DNA from: Actinomycetes bacterium
GTDB taxonomy: Bacteria; Actinomycetota; Acidimicrobiia; Spongiisociales; UBA5794
Direction: 5' to 3'
Length of the DNA stretch: 39,715 nt
NCBI GenBank assembly: GCA_024638645.1
Contig: JAHEJX010000026.1
Location: 1 to 39,715 of the forward strand
The position numbers and the translations under genes are program-made. Of the stretch, positions 39,431 to 39,715 are shown piece by piece (position 1 is the stretch's first letter; each line of letters starts with the position of its first letter). The notes beneath the pieces are model-generated. The model had not been told where the DNA came from, searched no databases, and saw only the letters and a program-made list of their open reading frames with translations.

Positions 39431-39715
39431 TTAGGGCGCTCGCCGAGCAGCTCCACGCTCAGCGTCCGCCATCTTCGCGAACCGTGTCATGCCGAGGGCA
39501 AAGACAGCCATGACAGCCACAAAAATGGCCCCGAAGAGCACACCCACTGCCAGAGAGAAGACGCCGGTTTCGGGTGATGGCAATACAGAGGCGGCGGCCG
39601 CCGCTTCCGGTGGTGGATCAACGATCGTGATAGTGCCGACCATCTCGGGATGCAGCGTGCAGATGTAGCCGTACGTGCCGGCAGCGTCGAAAGACAGTTC
39701 ATACGTGCCACCGGG
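39431..39715 (-). CDS. Membrane-anchored cupredoxin (5' end outside window)
   Basis: The frame is open to the window edge with no start needed inside: it reads YELSFDAAGTYGYICTLHPEMVGTITIV, the C-terminal copper site of a plastocyanin/amicyanin-type cupredoxin (Cys, His three on, Met six on in CTLHPEM; the second His is upstream). A Pro/Ala linker and one membrane helix (VFSLAVGVLFGAIFVAVMAVFALGM) follow, then a short basic/acidic cytoplasmic tail. This is a type-1 copper electron carrier held at the membrane outer face. It lies directly before the NarL-type regulator. Confidence 0.85.
   Translation of the reverse strand, partial: PGGTYELSFDAAGTYGYICTLHPEMVGTITIVDPPPEAAAAASVLPSPETGVFSLAVGVLFGAIFVAVMAVFALGMTRFAKMADAERGAARRAP

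Overview
The window is high-GC DNA with dense, mostly ATGA/GTGA-coupled genes. It encodes a SigB/SigF-type stress sigma factor with RsbV/RsbW/RsbU-like partners, TadE/TadG, and many secreted proteins with long Thr/Ser linkers. Together these suggest an actinobacterium, perhaps Acidimicrobiia-like. That placement is inference; there is no rRNA or other phylogenetic marker here. No insertion sequence, prophage, CRISPR array, tRNA or rRNA was recognised, and no stretch over 300 bases lacks a gene.

Layout. 1-4260: a 5'-truncated HEAT-repeat/cyclic-nucleotide-binding protein, an MFS transporter, a TfoX-N protein and a proline-racemase-like protein lacking both catalytic cysteines. 4439-9958: TadE, TadG and a very large Tat-exported lipoprotein with a VWA domain. 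10092-13049: a YbaK deacylase, then a leftward group (PEBP, a small alpha/beta protein, a double VOC protein, and a peroxiredoxin-like gene with an in-frame TGA followed by a convincing bacterial SECIS hairpin, hence a selenoprotein). 13335-17577: a secreted Cys-containing lipoprotein, an orphan phenylacetate-CoA ligase, a GYD protein and an MDR oxidoreductase.

17650-35355 is a general-stress island. It holds csbD, mscL with a zinc ribbon, a Lys-rich repeat protein, three RsbW-like proteins (two with degenerate ATP sites), an RsbV-like STAS protein, the sigma factor, a PAS-GAF-SpoIIE phosphatase, and a cobalamin-binding protein carrying the CarH-type W-x9-EH photoreceptor signature. It also holds an ABC exporter operon, a seven-gene envelope/lipid operon (two PAP2 phosphatases, a DAG-kinase-like enzyme, YihY, PPK2, a phospholipase-D/cardiolipin synthase) and a GlsB-type protein. 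Seven good matches to GTTT-N15/16-GGGTA(G/A/T), the SigB/SigF promoter pattern, lie next to these genes (six upstream of transcription units, one inside the ABC operon). The simplest model is that the sigma factor encoded here controls this island, with the PAS-GAF phosphatase and the B12 protein feeding light, redox or ligand signals into the partner switch.

35393-39715: an OmpR-type response regulator and histidine kinase flanked by two leftward genes for Thr-rich exported proteins with similar C-terminal domains, then a NarL-type regulator and a window-truncated membrane-anchored cupredoxin.
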